Assembly: GCA_903866915.1 (NCBI GenBank)
Contig: CAIPPO010000204.1
Coordinates: 1-43,465 of the forward strand
Length of the DNA stretch: 43,465 nt
Source: an uncultured Mucilaginibacter sp.
Lineage (GTDB): Bacteria; Bacteroidota; Bacteroidia; Sphingobacteriales; Sphingobacteriaceae
Direction: 5' to 3'
Shown here: in pieces, positions 16,469 to 25,079 of the stretch
How positions within the stretch are numbered: position 1 is the first letter of the stretch
How the letters are laid out: each line of letters opens with the position of its first letter
Position numbers and translations under genes: made by a program
Notes under the pieces: generated by a model
Seen by the model: only the letters and a program-made list of their open reading frames with translations
Told to the model about the DNA's origin: nothing
Databases searched by the model: none

Positions 16469-17653
16469 TCATTTCCCGGTGTTGGCCTTCAAAACACGCA
16501 AGAAATTGCCGCCAAGAATTTTATTGATATCGGCTTCGCTATAGTTCAGTTTTAACAGTTCTTCTGTTATTTTGGGATAGTCGCTTACATCATCCATCCC
16601 AAGTGGGTAAGATTCTGCGCCATCAAAATCCGACCCGATGCCAACATGATCGACACCTATCAATTTGGCGATGTAGTCGATATGCCTAATTAACAAGCTA
16701 AGTGGCGGGCGGATTTCGTCCGATTCCGCTTTATGCAAAACATCGAGCCTGATTCTCGCAAGGTCGCCATCATGATACACTTTAATCAGTGAGTCGAGTT
16801 CGGCTTTATGCGCACGTACAAACCTCACTTCTTTACGCGAATAGGTACTATCAAGGAAGCCGCTATAAAAATTCACAAACACGACACCACCATTTTTGGC
16901 CAGTGCTCTCAGCTGATCGTCTTTCATATTGCGCTGATTAGCATCCAGAGCATAAGCGCAGCTATGTGATGCAATAACAGGCTTACTTGTTGTAGCGATC
17001 ACATCATAAAATGTTCGTTCGCCGACATGGGAGATATCGACGATCACGCCCAAATCGTTCAAACGGTGTACAATCTGCTTGCCGTACACGCTGAGGCCGA
17101 TATGCCCGGCTTTAATCAATGAATCTTTGTGGTGCGTTTCATCCGCTGCCGAGGTCGACCAGGAAGTACTGTTATTCCAGGTTAGCGTTAAATAACGCAT
17201 GCCCCGTTTAGCAAGGGCATCAAGGTAATCCAGACGGTCTTCGATCATATGCCCGCCTTCCACACCAATCATGGCAACAAACTGACCTTTGGCTACTGCA
17301 TTTTGAACTTCTTCCGCATTTCTGGCCAATACCATTTTCCCGGGATTACGCTTTATAAGCGCATATAATGAATCGATCTCGCGATTAGCAAAATTAAAGG
17401 CCCTGCCCTTCCCAAAGTCACCACCACACCAGATAGAAAATACCTGCACATTAAGCCCCCCCTCTTTAGCACGTACCAGGTCGAGGTTACCCGTAGACTG
17501 CCGTTTCGAAAGATCAGCTTTTGTGATCAGCTCATTCGACAGCGCGTCGTTGTGGGTATCAACCAGGATCGCTTTATGATGTGCTATTTTAGCATTTTGT
17601 GCATTAGATGCAACTGCAAACATTAATAGCAATGGCAGGAGTAGTTTTTTCAT
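16469..17653 (-). CDS. Membrane dipeptidase (peptidase family M19), secreted
   Basis: A 394-residue zinc dipeptidase of the renal dipeptidase family, which splits dipeptides and accepts D-residues at the C-terminal position. Residues 1-19 form a signal peptide (cut after SNAQ), so it acts in the periplasm. Zinc ligands are visible: H34-N-D36 in VDTHNDAL, the bridging Glu in MIGVEGG, His in VDISHVGE and His in VIASHSCAYAL; VGIGSDFDG near the end completes the family signature. The length is normal. It stands alone with a 131-bp gap upstream. Recycling of cell-wall or dietary dipeptides is the likely role; the symbol is left blank because substrate range is unknown. Confidence 0.93.
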   Translation of the reverse strand: MKKLLLPLLLMFAVASNAQNAKIAHHKAILVDTHNDALSNELITKADLSKRQSTGNLDLVRAKEGGLNVQVFSIWCGGDFGKGRAFNFANREIDSLYALIKRNPGKMVLARNAEEVQNAVAKGQFVAMIGVEGGHMIEDRLDYLDALAKRGMRYLTLTWNNSTSWSTSAADETHHKDSLIKAGHIGLSVYGKQIVHRLNDLGVIVDISHVGERTFYDVIATTSKPVIASHSCAYALDANQRNMKDDQLRALAKNGGVVFVNFYSGFLDSTYSRKEVRFVRAHKAELDSLIKVYHDGDLARIRLDVLHKAESDEIRPPLSLLIRHIDYIAKLIGVDHVGIGSDFDGAESYPLGMDDVSDYPKITEELLKLNYSEADINKILGGNFLRVLKANTGK

Positions 17654-17736
17654 AGCTGAAAGATATAAATAATTTTAATCGGGTTAAGGGTTGGGAAGCT
17701 TAGGATTTTCAATTTAATTAGTTATTCGAATAATTC

Positions 17737-17782
17737 AACGCTACAACGTTCCAACATTACAACCTTCCAACCACTACAACCA
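17737..17782. repeat. Degenerate ACAAC/TTCCAAC repeat, copy 2
   Basis: Alternating words CTACAACGTTCCAAC, ATTACAACCTTCCAAC and CACTACAACC fill the gap directly after the carboxyltransferase stop codon (minus strand). The word order and spacing repeat those at 15406-15432. Both copies abut the 3' end of a minus-strand gene. Confidence 0.65.
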
Positions 17783-17784
17783 AA

Positions 17785-19413
17785 CTAAGTCTGTATCACC
17801 CCCACATTAAATGCTTTCTCAATAGGCGCGTGGTTGGCGGCTTCGATACCCATTGATATTACCTTACGGGTTTCGAGCGGGTCGATGATGCCATCAACCC
17901 AAAGCCTCGCCGCTGCATACCAGGGCGTTGTTTGGGTATTATACCTGTCAGTGATCTCTTTGAGTAATTCGGTTTCTTTTTCGGGAGTAATCACTTCACC
18001 TTTTGCTTTCAGTGACGCTGCCTGAATTTGCATGAGCGTTTTTGCTGCCTGCGAGCCGCCCATTACGGCAATCTTAGCGCTTGGCCATGCATAAATCAAC
18101 CTCGGGTCATACGCTTTGCCGCACATGGCATAGTTGCCTGCTCCATAAGAGTTGCCTATGATGATTGTAAACTTAGGCACCACAGAGTTTGCAACCGCGT
18201 TCACCATTTTGGCACCATCCTTAATAATACCACCTTGCTCCGAGCGGCTGCCGACCATAAAACCGGTTACATCCTGCAAAAAAACCAAAGGAATCTTCTT
18301 TTGGTTGCAATTCATAATAAACCGTGTGGCCTTATCAGCAGAATCAGAATAGATCACACCACCAAACTGCATTTCGCCTTTACGCGACTTAATGACTTTC
18401 CGTTGGTTTGCAACAATACCAACTGCCCAGCCATCAATACGTCCCAATCCGCAGATGATGGATTGACCAAAGCCGGTTTTATATTCCTCCAACTCGGAGT
18501 TATCCAATAGCCGAAGGATGATCTCCCGCATATCATACGGCTTTTCGCGGTTTTCTGGCAGGAAACCATAGATTTCCTTTTCATCCAATTTTGGCAAGAC
18601 TGATTCTATGCGATCAAAGCCAGCTTTTGTATAATCGCCAATCTTGCTAAAAATATTGCGGATCGAATCAAGGCAGGCCTGATCGTTGGGTTGTTTATAG
18701 TCGGTAACGCCTGATATTTCACAATGCGTTATGGCCCCGCCCAAGGTTTCGTTATCTACCTCCTCTCCTATAGCCGATTTTACGAGGTATGATCCTGCCA
18801 GAAAAACCGATCCTGTGCCCTCAACGATCATCGCTTCATCGCTCATAATAGGCAAATAGGCTCCTCCAGCCACACAGGAACCCATGATAGCTGCGATTTG
18901 TATGATACCCATACTACTCATGATGGCATTGTTGCGAAAAATACGGCCAAAATGCTCCTTATCCGGAAATATCTCGTCCTGCAATGGTAGGTAAACACCA
19001 GCAGAATCAACCAGGTAGATGATTGGTAACTTGTTTTCAATAGCAATTTCCTGGGCGCGCAGGTTCTTTTTGGCGGTTATGGGGAACCATGCACCTGCCT
19101 TCACCGTTGCATCGTTGGCAACAACAACACATTGCCTGCCCGATACATAACCGATACCACACACAACACCTCCTGAGGGGCAGCCACCGTGCTCAGCATA
19201 CATGCCATCGGCTACCAATGCTCCGATCTCGAGCCAGGGTTTGTCTTTATCGATTAGATAAGCTACCCGTTCTCGGGCAAGCATTTTACCTTTCTCCTTT
19301 TGTTTAACCGCAGCTTTTTCACCACCTCCCGCATATACTGTTTTCAAGCGGCTATTAAGTTCAGCAATTAATTGGTGGTTGCTATCTGCATTTTTATTGA
19401 ATTCCAGGTCCAT
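17785..19413 (-). CDS. Acyl-CoA carboxylase carboxyltransferase (beta) subunit
   Basis: A 542-residue carboxyltransferase of the propionyl/methylcrotonyl-CoA carboxylase family. It transfers CO2 from carboxybiotin to an acyl-CoA in the cytoplasm. The two crotonase-like halves are visible: the N half has KMLARERVAYLID, MGSCVAGGAYLP and GGAITHCEISGVTDYK; the C half has QDVTGFMVGSRSEQGGIIKDGAKM and GNSYGAGNYAMCGKAYDPR. HCEISGVTDY and the length point to the methylcrotonyl-CoA carboxylase branch (leucine breakdown), though propionyl- or geranyl-CoA cannot be excluded. No biotin carboxylase or biotin carrier subunit is in the window, so the partner is encoded elsewhere. Confidence 0.92.
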   Translation of the reverse strand: MDLEFNKNADSNHQLIAELNSRLKTVYAGGGEKAAVKQKEKGKMLARERVAYLIDKDKPWLEIGALVADGMYAEHGGCPSGGVVCGIGYVSGRQCVVVANDATVKAGAWFPITAKKNLRAQEIAIENKLPIIYLVDSAGVYLPLQDEIFPDKEHFGRIFRNNAIMSSMGIIQIAAIMGSCVAGGAYLPIMSDEAMIVEGTGSVFLAGSYLVKSAIGEEVDNETLGGAITHCEISGVTDYKQPNDQACLDSIRNIFSKIGDYTKAGFDRIESVLPKLDEKEIYGFLPENREKPYDMREIILRLLDNSELEEYKTGFGQSIICGLGRIDGWAVGIVANQRKVIKSRKGEMQFGGVIYSDSADKATRFIMNCNQKKIPLVFLQDVTGFMVGSRSEQGGIIKDGAKMVNAVANSVVPKFTIIIGNSYGAGNYAMCGKAYDPRLIYAWPSAKIAVMGGSQAAKTLMQIQAASLKAKGEVITPEKETELLKEITDRYNTQTTPWYAAARLWVDGIIDPLETRKVISMGIEAANHAPIEKAFNVGVIQT

Positions 19414-19729
19414 GGCGTAGCTTTTATTAGATAATGAAAAAATAACTCAACCCCGTGAGACTTTGTATATCCGGGAATTACGTCTCAATTGATAAATTCA
19501 ATTTTGTGGTGTTAACAAAACTAATCATTGATCCCGAAATTTGTTTAATCAGCTTCTCGTATTCGCTATTCAGCATTTTTGTGAATGGAGAAAGCTGGCT
19601 GGTATATTTTTTTTATCCATGGTGAACCCTCAAAGTATATTTACTTTTAAAAAAAATTTAAAAAGTCGACAACCTTGGTATGAATTTCTCCGTAAAAACC
19701 CATAGCTAAACAAACAACGACATAAATTA
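19414..19729. other. 316-bp divergent intergenic region
   Basis: No gene seen. On the minus strand TAGTTTTG (19523-19516) fits the -7 consensus TAnnTTTG and could serve the carboxyltransferase, with a leader of about 100 nt, but no -33 TTG lies at the right distance. A weak inverted repeat TGAGAC (19456-19461) / GTCTCA (19482-19487) lies within that leader. The right half is AT-rich and otherwise featureless. Confidence 0.5.
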
Positions 19730-19978
19730 ATGAAAAAGGCTACCTTAACAGTACTCTCTTTTGCAGTAGTAAGCATGGCATTTGCCCGGGGACCATGGCC
19801 TCCGAAAAAACATAACTCGGGCCGCAAGCACGAGAACCAAGCTGACAATAGGAAACAAGATCAGGAAAAGAAACAAGATCAGGAAAAGAAACAAAACACA
19901 GACCAAAAAGGAAGTGAACCCATACAGTCAGCAACTCACCACGACCGTAAAAATCTTGGCGACCCTGACCAGGATTAA
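19730..19978 (+). CDS. Small secreted, highly charged repeat protein
   Basis: An 82-residue protein of unknown function. Residues 1-19 are a convincing signal peptide (MKKATLTVLSFAVVSMAFA, then R). The mature part of about 60 residues is almost free of hydrophobic residues. It begins GPWPPKKH, passes through a twice-repeated QDQEKK hexapeptide, and ends in an acidic DPDQD tail. It looks intrinsically disordered and should be exported to the periplasm. The ATG is preceded by an A-rich leader as in other genes here. The signal peptide supports a real gene, but short length and lack of homologues known to me keep the call tentative. Confidence 0.6.
   Translation: MKKATLTVLSFAVVSMAFARGPWPPKKHNSGRKHENQADNRKQDQEKKQDQEKKQNTDQKGSEPIQSATHHDRKNLGDPDQD
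19853..19888 (+). repeat. Two perfect 18-bp tandem copies inside a small gene
   Basis: AAACAAGATCAGGAAAAG is present twice head to tail (19853-19870, 19871-19888), with the start of a third copy (AAACAA) after it. Eighteen bp keeps the frame and encodes the repeated charged hexapeptide, so copy number could vary without breaking the protein. Confidence 0.9.
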
Positions 19979-20344
19979 ATCAATAATTCAATAAAATTAG
20001 GTCTATTTGCTCGCAATTGCCTTATTAGATGATATCAATCTGCTGCGTACCTCAACCAGCAAAGTTTAGTAATACTGCAACAATCGGCCCGGTATATCAA
20101 GTCGTTTTCTTGCGACCAGAGGATAGCCCGCACTACGTTATTGTTTTACTGACGCTCTTTATACCGGTAATGTCAGTATACCTTACTATTGGTATACTTT
20201 AAATTATCTCGCCGCTCAATTCGTAAAATCTCAGGATATCCTAAAATACAAGGACGATTAAACACTCAGAAAACAATCTCTATATTACTTCGTTAGTGTT
20301 TAATGACAATGATTTTAAAAAAAAGACTGTTTTTCGCCGATTAC
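19979..20344. other. Intergenic region before the lipocalin gene
   Basis: No gene or RNA seen. The only clear structure is the palindrome at 20175-20198. I find no exact TAnnTTTG box, so the lipocalin promoter is not located. Confidence 0.5.
20175..20198. promoter_or_regulatory. Operator-like palindrome
   Basis: AGTATACC (20175-20182) and GGTATACT (20191-20198) are perfect inverted repeats with an 8-bp spacer, giving 16 bp between half-site centres. That is suitable for a dimeric regulator. It lies about 105-150 bp upstream of the lipocalin gene. No regulator gene is adjacent. Confidence 0.4.
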
Positions 20345-20857
20345 ATGAAAACAATTGCAGGATTGTTTTTAACCCTCAACTTTTTTGCCTGCGTTTCTAT
20401 TCCAAAATGCGCAGTGGCAGTTAAACCTTTTGACAAAGACAAGTACCTGGGCACATGGTACGAAATTGCACGCTTCGATTTTACCTTCGAGCGGGGCCTG
20501 AGTCATGTTACCGCAAATTATTCACTAAAGTCGCCAGGCATCATTAGGGTTGATAATAAGGGTTACCAGGACGCCAAAAGCCGTTGGAAAGAGAGTATTG
20601 GTAAGGCGAGGTTTGTAGGTAGTGAAGATGTTGGCCGTTTAAAAGTATCTTTCTTTGGTCCATTTTATGCAGGCTATAATGTGATAGCATTGGATAACCA
20701 ATATCGTTATGCATTAATCGCTGGCGATAACCTCAACTATCTCTGGATTTTGTCGCGGGAAAAAACTATTCCTGAAACGGTTAAAAACGAATACTTGCAA
20801 AAGGCTAAATCCCTTGGTTATGATATTGACAGACTGATTTGGACCAAACAGGATTGA
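20345..20857 (+). CDS. blc: Outer-membrane lipocalin (Blc family)
   Basis: A bacterial lipocalin, a beta-barrel lipoprotein that binds lysophospholipids or fatty acids and helps maintain the envelope. The mature part carries KYLGTWYEIARFDFTFERGL, the lipocalin GxW motif, followed by KVSFFGPFYAGYNVIALD and YLWILSREKTIP, which closely follow Escherichia coli Blc. I chose ATG 20345 because it gives a compact lipoprotein signal (MKTIAGLFLTLNFFAC, lipid-bound Cys at residue 16). An in-frame ATG at 20303 would add 14 residues. With the chosen start the protein has 170 residues, usual for the family. It is a single gene, convergent with the hydrolase 10 bp away. Confidence 0.92.
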   Translation: MKTIAGLFLTLNFFACVSIPKCAVAVKPFDKDKYLGTWYEIARFDFTFERGLSHVTANYSLKSPGIIRVDNKGYQDAKSRWKESIGKARFVGSEDVGRLKVSFFGPFYAGYNVIALDNQYRYALIAGDNLNYLWILSREKTIPETVKNEYLQKAKSLGYDIDRLIWTKQD

Positions 20858-20867
20858 TCTTTCAGCT

Positions 20868-22277
20868 TTACTGAAGTTTGCTAATCCAGTCCGAAACCTT
20901 TTTCAATACAACCGGGTCAACTGTTGTTTCAATTTGGCTGTATTCAGCAACGGAACCGGTTTTTGCCAGCTGAAACAAATGGTTCATTCCAGGAAATTCA
21001 ACTATTTGCACCTGTTTATTTCCACTTGCTATTAAGGTCTTTTGAATACTGGCTAAATTTGCTTCAGCATTAACCTGCATATCCAGCGATCCGTCCAATG
21101 CCAGTACCGGGCACTTTACTTTAGCCAGGTAATCTCTCGGATCAAAGGCAAGAAAGTATCGGAACCACGGGCCAAGTAGTACCCTATCTGTGTTATTGAT
21201 ATTTTCTTCGATGCTGGGTTTGCCGTGGTTTTCGGCCTCAAGCGGTTTTAACTGCCTGTATAATAAAGAATCAACTCTTATTTTCAATTCCGCTGTGGGT
21301 AGTGCAGCATTTTCTACTATTAACTTGTATAAAGCTTTTGTTTTGATCAATGCTTTTGTAATATCTGCGTTAGAATTCCCTAATAACTTCATCTGATCTT
21401 CGTTCTGCTTCAACATCAGATCAACGATAGGTACGCCCGGGCCAGCCAGGAGGACGATAAATTTCACATCTTTATCTCGACTGGCTACTATCGGAGCAAT
21501 CATCCCTCCTTCGCTATGCCCCATTAAGCCTATTGAAAGTTGGCTGAGATCAGATCTGGATTTTATATATCTGACAGCTGCTTCGACATCATCGGCAAAA
21601 TCTGCACTTGTAGCGGTCTTAAAGTTGCCGGTAGATTTAGCTATTCCGCGATCATCATAACGTAACACGGCTATCCCATTCCTTGTCAACCAATCGCTCC
21701 AAACCAAAAATGGTCGGTGATCCAACAACTCTTCATTGCGGTTTTGAGGACCAGATCCGGTGATTAGAATCACAATCCGGGATACTTTTCCATCAGATGG
21801 CAAAGTAAGGGTTCCTCCAAGGGTGTCCTTAGCTACCGGGTTTACAAATCGAACTTCTTCCTGTTTATATGGGAAATCTGTTGGGTCCTGGGGGCGGGTT
21901 TTGGCTTTTTCAGTAACGACTGTCGTTTTAGTGGGGAATAAAGTGAGCGCAGTTGAATAAGCACCCTGCTGAAAAGTTCCGAAGATTTTATTACTGTCTG
22001 CCGAAAAGGTACCACTGTACTTTAAGCCGTATTTCGAACCAATGATTGTTACATTATCGCCTTTTACCTGTGTACTGTCAATAGGTATTCCATTTGCACC
22101 CTGGTCGGGGCTATCCATTGTGGTCGAATATTTATCAGCAACTTTGGTTATATGAAACACAAGGTGAAGTGATGTTCCGGAAACACTTAAAATACCATAC
22201 CAGTCGCGTAAAATTCCCTGAGCCCTTGCTCCACTAAATAAAATTGTAAGGGCAAATAATAAGCTGCATTTTTTCAT
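20868..22277 (-). CDS. Secreted alpha/beta hydrolase
   Basis: A 469-residue periplasmic hydrolase. ATG 22277 starts a clean signal peptide (MKKCSLLFALTILFSGARAQ); the open frame extends 42 codons upstream but that part is hydrophobic and AT-rich without sense. The N-terminal 120 residues form a separate domain (RDWYGILSVSGTSLHLVF..., beta-rich), common in front of Bacteroidota hydrolases. The hydrolase domain follows: ILITGSGPQNRNEE as oxyanion strand, GHSEGG with nucleophile S255, VLALDGSLDMQV with the acid Asp, and GMNHLFQ with the His. Esterase or peptidase activity on small substrates is likely, but the substrate is unknown. It is divergent from the glycosidase gene. Confidence 0.9.
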   Translation of the reverse strand: MKKCSLLFALTILFSGARAQGILRDWYGILSVSGTSLHLVFHITKVADKYSTTMDSPDQGANGIPIDSTQVKGDNVTIIGSKYGLKYSGTFSADSNKIFGTFQQGAYSTALTLFPTKTTVVTEKAKTRPQDPTDFPYKQEEVRFVNPVAKDTLGGTLTLPSDGKVSRIVILITGSGPQNRNEELLDHRPFLVWSDWLTRNGIAVLRYDDRGIAKSTGNFKTATSADFADDVEAAVRYIKSRSDLSQLSIGLMGHSEGGMIAPIVASRDKDVKFIVLLAGPGVPIVDLMLKQNEDQMKLLGNSNADITKALIKTKALYKLIVENAALPTAELKIRVDSLLYRQLKPLEAENHGKPSIEENINNTDRVLLGPWFRYFLAFDPRDYLAKVKCPVLALDGSLDMQVNAEANLASIQKTLIASGNKQVQIVEFPGMNHLFQLAKTGSVAEYSQIETTVDPVVLKKVSDWISKLQ

Positions 22278-22491
22278 AGTACCTGGTTTGCACAATGTAA
22301 TAGTAATACAATAGTAACCATAAATGGCGTCAACAATGATGTTAAAAAAAATATTCAATTGAGAAAAGACCAAAAGCTGGATAACACCTAATAATTGTAT
22401 CACAATGGGGATGAAAATTATCGCAGGAAGCTTTCAAAACAGTCTCTTAAACACTAATAATTTACTTTAAGTTAGCGTTAAGAATTTTTGT

Positions 22492-24843
22492 ATGAGAGCG
22501 TCCCTATTATTCTGTCTTTTAATATTCATGGTATTCAATAGCATGGCACAAAAGCCGGTATTTGCTACCGGAGTCACTTTGCCCGGTATTGGTAATAACG
22601 TACGGCAAATGAAAAATGCCTATGTAGCAGCCGGCGACCGGTCGTATTTGATAGGCACACAAAATGGCTTGTTCCCTGATATGGGCGAACATTTGAAAGG
22701 TGAGATGGGAGGATTATGGTGTCCGCCTTTTAAGCTGGCAGATGGCTTTTGGGCCTTATTGACCGACAAAAGTAACAAACACCAGGAGTGGTTAACAGAG
22801 GCGATAAGTTTCATTAACTACCCATATGGCAACAAAATCATTTATCAAACTAAAATTCCGGGAATAACCATCGAGCGTTTTCAATTTTGCCCGAATGGTT
22901 ACGGTGGCATATTGGTTCGATATTCGGTCAGGAACGTGTCGAAAGCAAAAAAAACATTTACCCTGACTTTTGCTGTAAAGTCGAATCTGCGATCTGTATG
23001 GTTGCCTGATACAACCAATAACGATCATAGCGATTTGCTGCTTAACAGTAAAAATGATCCATTTATAGCTGCAAAAGACAGTTTGAAAAACTGGTATTTA
23101 GTGGTTACGTCCTCTTCCCAAAAAACAACGCACTCAGACTGCAACAAAATTTCGCTTCCCGAACAAACCCAGGGACTGGGTGTGACCGATGCTTTGGAAT
23201 GTGTAATTACCACCGGGGCGCAAAGCGTCGCTTCTTTAACTTTTGCTTTAGGTGGTAGTTCGAGGAGCGAACAGGAGGCAAAAAAAACCTGTAGCTTTCT
23301 GATCGATCACTACAACCATTTGCTTGAGAGCAAAAAACAAGTTTTTACGACACTTCTTAAGCGATCAAAAATTACCATTCCAGACAAGCACCTGCAAAAC
23401 GTTTATGATTGGGTAAAGATCAATACAGAATGGTTGACCCGGGAGGTCCCTGGCATCGGCAGAGGCCTTTCAGCTGGCTATATGGAATACCCCTGGTGGT
23501 TTGGCTGTGATAATACCTATGCTATACAGGGGTTATTGGCAACGGGCAATTTTAGCCTGGCCAAACAAACATTGAACTTGTTGTATGAACGATCAAAAGC
23601 AGTAAATAATAATGGCAGGATAGTGCACGAAATATCATCAAACGGCACGGTGGGCAATCGGGGCAACACGCAGGAAACTGCCCATTTTATTATGTGCGTT
23701 GGTACCTATCTGAAGTGGACTGGTGATACGGCGTTTGTTCATAAATTGTATCCATATCTCAAGTCTGGAATCAATTGGCTATTGAATACAATGGATACCA
23801 ATCAAAACATGTTCCCCGAAGGTTACGGCATCATGGAAGTCGTTGGTTTGAATGCCGAACTGATTGATGTTTCAGTTTATACCCAGCAGGCACTTGAATC
23901 TGCTTCAACAATGGCTACGCTGTTTGGCGAACAGGAACAGGCCCGGCAATACCATTACCTGGCCTTAAAACTTAAAGACAAGATCAATACTTATTTCTGG
24001 GATGCCCAAAATAAATCTTATTGTGATTTTTTTGGCGGCAGGGAACAAGCGCTGACAACACTTAAAGGTACGTTAAAACAGGTAGCGATTGAGGAAGAAG
24101 GAGAAAAAGGAACCCGCTATGACGCTCTCAAAAATCACTACCTTGAACAAGCTAAGACGATAGAAGCCATGCCTGATAGCGACAGAGGCTGGATCACCAA
24201 TAAAAATTGGGTGATCAATACACCGATGGAAACAGGTATTGCTCCGCGTGACAAAGCGATCATTGCCCTTAACAAGATTAGGCTTGAAAATTGCGGCCCC
24301 TATGGCCCTTACCTTTCAGCAGTCGAAAAAAAATACATGATGACGATAGCTACCGGTGTACAGGCCGTAGCGGAATGTCGTTATGGCAGGACAGACTCAG
24401 CCCTGTGGTTTATGAACAAAATTGCCGCAACATTTAACATGACGCTGCCCGGCTCAATTTCTGAAATGATGCCTGACTATGGTTGCTTTACTCAATCCTG
24501 GACCAATTATGGTATTGATATACCGCTGATTAGTTACATTTTCGGCATACAACCGGATGTATTACATCACTTGATCATTATCAATTCAACGGCACCTAAA
24601 AAATGGGATAATCTGGATATCAAAAATGTCTCGGTAGGTGACAACACAATTTCGTTAAGTATCAAAAGAAAGGGCAGACAAGTCACCTATACCATTAACC
24701 AAAGCAAGCCTGAATGGAATATTAATTTGCAATTGCATGAAAAAGATGGACTGCCCTTACTCAATGGAAAAGCTATCAAAGTAACTGGAAATACTGTTGA
24801 TTTTAGGGGCAAGCTTAATACTGTTACAGTAATTCAGAATTAA
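22492..24843 (+). CDS. Secreted six-hairpin glycosidase (glycogen-debranching-like)
   Basis: A 783-residue exported protein with a signal peptide (residues 1-19, cut at SMAQ). The first 270 residues look like a beta-sandwich. The C-terminal 450 residues look like an (alpha/alpha)6 barrel: YMEYPWWFGCDNTYAIQGLL, NGRIVHEISSNGTVGN, DTNQNMFPEGYGIMEV, ETGIAPRDKAI, and the last loop SISEMMPDYGCFTQSW. These resemble amylo-1,6-glucosidase/GH15-type and other six-hairpin enzymes, where acids in the FPEGYG and SEMMPD loops would be catalytic. Family number and substrate cannot be fixed by eye; an alpha-glycoside is most likely. It is a single gene with its own divergent upstream region. Confidence 0.78.
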   Translation: MRASLLFCLLIFMVFNSMAQKPVFATGVTLPGIGNNVRQMKNAYVAAGDRSYLIGTQNGLFPDMGEHLKGEMGGLWCPPFKLADGFWALLTDKSNKHQEWLTEAISFINYPYGNKIIYQTKIPGITIERFQFCPNGYGGILVRYSVRNVSKAKKTFTLTFAVKSNLRSVWLPDTTNNDHSDLLLNSKNDPFIAAKDSLKNWYLVVTSSSQKTTHSDCNKISLPEQTQGLGVTDALECVITTGAQSVASLTFALGGSSRSEQEAKKTCSFLIDHYNHLLESKKQVFTTLLKRSKITIPDKHLQNVYDWVKINTEWLTREVPGIGRGLSAGYMEYPWWFGCDNTYAIQGLLATGNFSLAKQTLNLLYERSKAVNNNGRIVHEISSNGTVGNRGNTQETAHFIMCVGTYLKWTGDTAFVHKLYPYLKSGINWLLNTMDTNQNMFPEGYGIMEVVGLNAELIDVSVYTQQALESASTMATLFGEQEQARQYHYLALKLKDKINTYFWDAQNKSYCDFFGGREQALTTLKGTLKQVAIEEEGEKGTRYDALKNHYLEQAKTIEAMPDSDRGWITNKNWVINTPMETGIAPRDKAIIALNKIRLENCGPYGPYLSAVEKKYMMTIATGVQAVAECRYGRTDSALWFMNKIAATFNMTLPGSISEMMPDYGCFTQSWTNYGIDIPLISYIFGIQPDVLHHLIIINSTAPKKWDNLDIKNVSVGDNTISLSIKRKGRQVTYTINQSKPEWNINLQLHEKDGLPLLNGKAIKVTGNTVDFRGKLNTVTVIQN

Positions 24844-25079
24844 AAGGCAAACGTTTTAAATCTTATATCGTAAATTATTTCACCGGGAGCATATCACCCT
24901 CCATTTTAAAATTGCCAGGTAGCCGCATCAAAGCGTTAAACCGTCTTTATTAAACCAGGTTAAAATTCTACTATCGAATCACCGGCATTTCTTGTCCGTT
25001 TATTAAATCCCGGTTTTATTTTAATAGCTTTAACGGCTGTCCGTACAGTCCAAATCAACCAATAAAAGACCTGCCGAAG

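Noticed and set aside
15406..17782. CRISPR array from repeated ACAAC words
   Set aside because: The units are short, degenerate and not regularly spaced, and no cas gene is nearby.
22278..22403. N-terminal extension of the alpha/beta hydrolase frame
   Set aside because: ATG 22277 begins a clean signal peptide; the extra residues would bury it.
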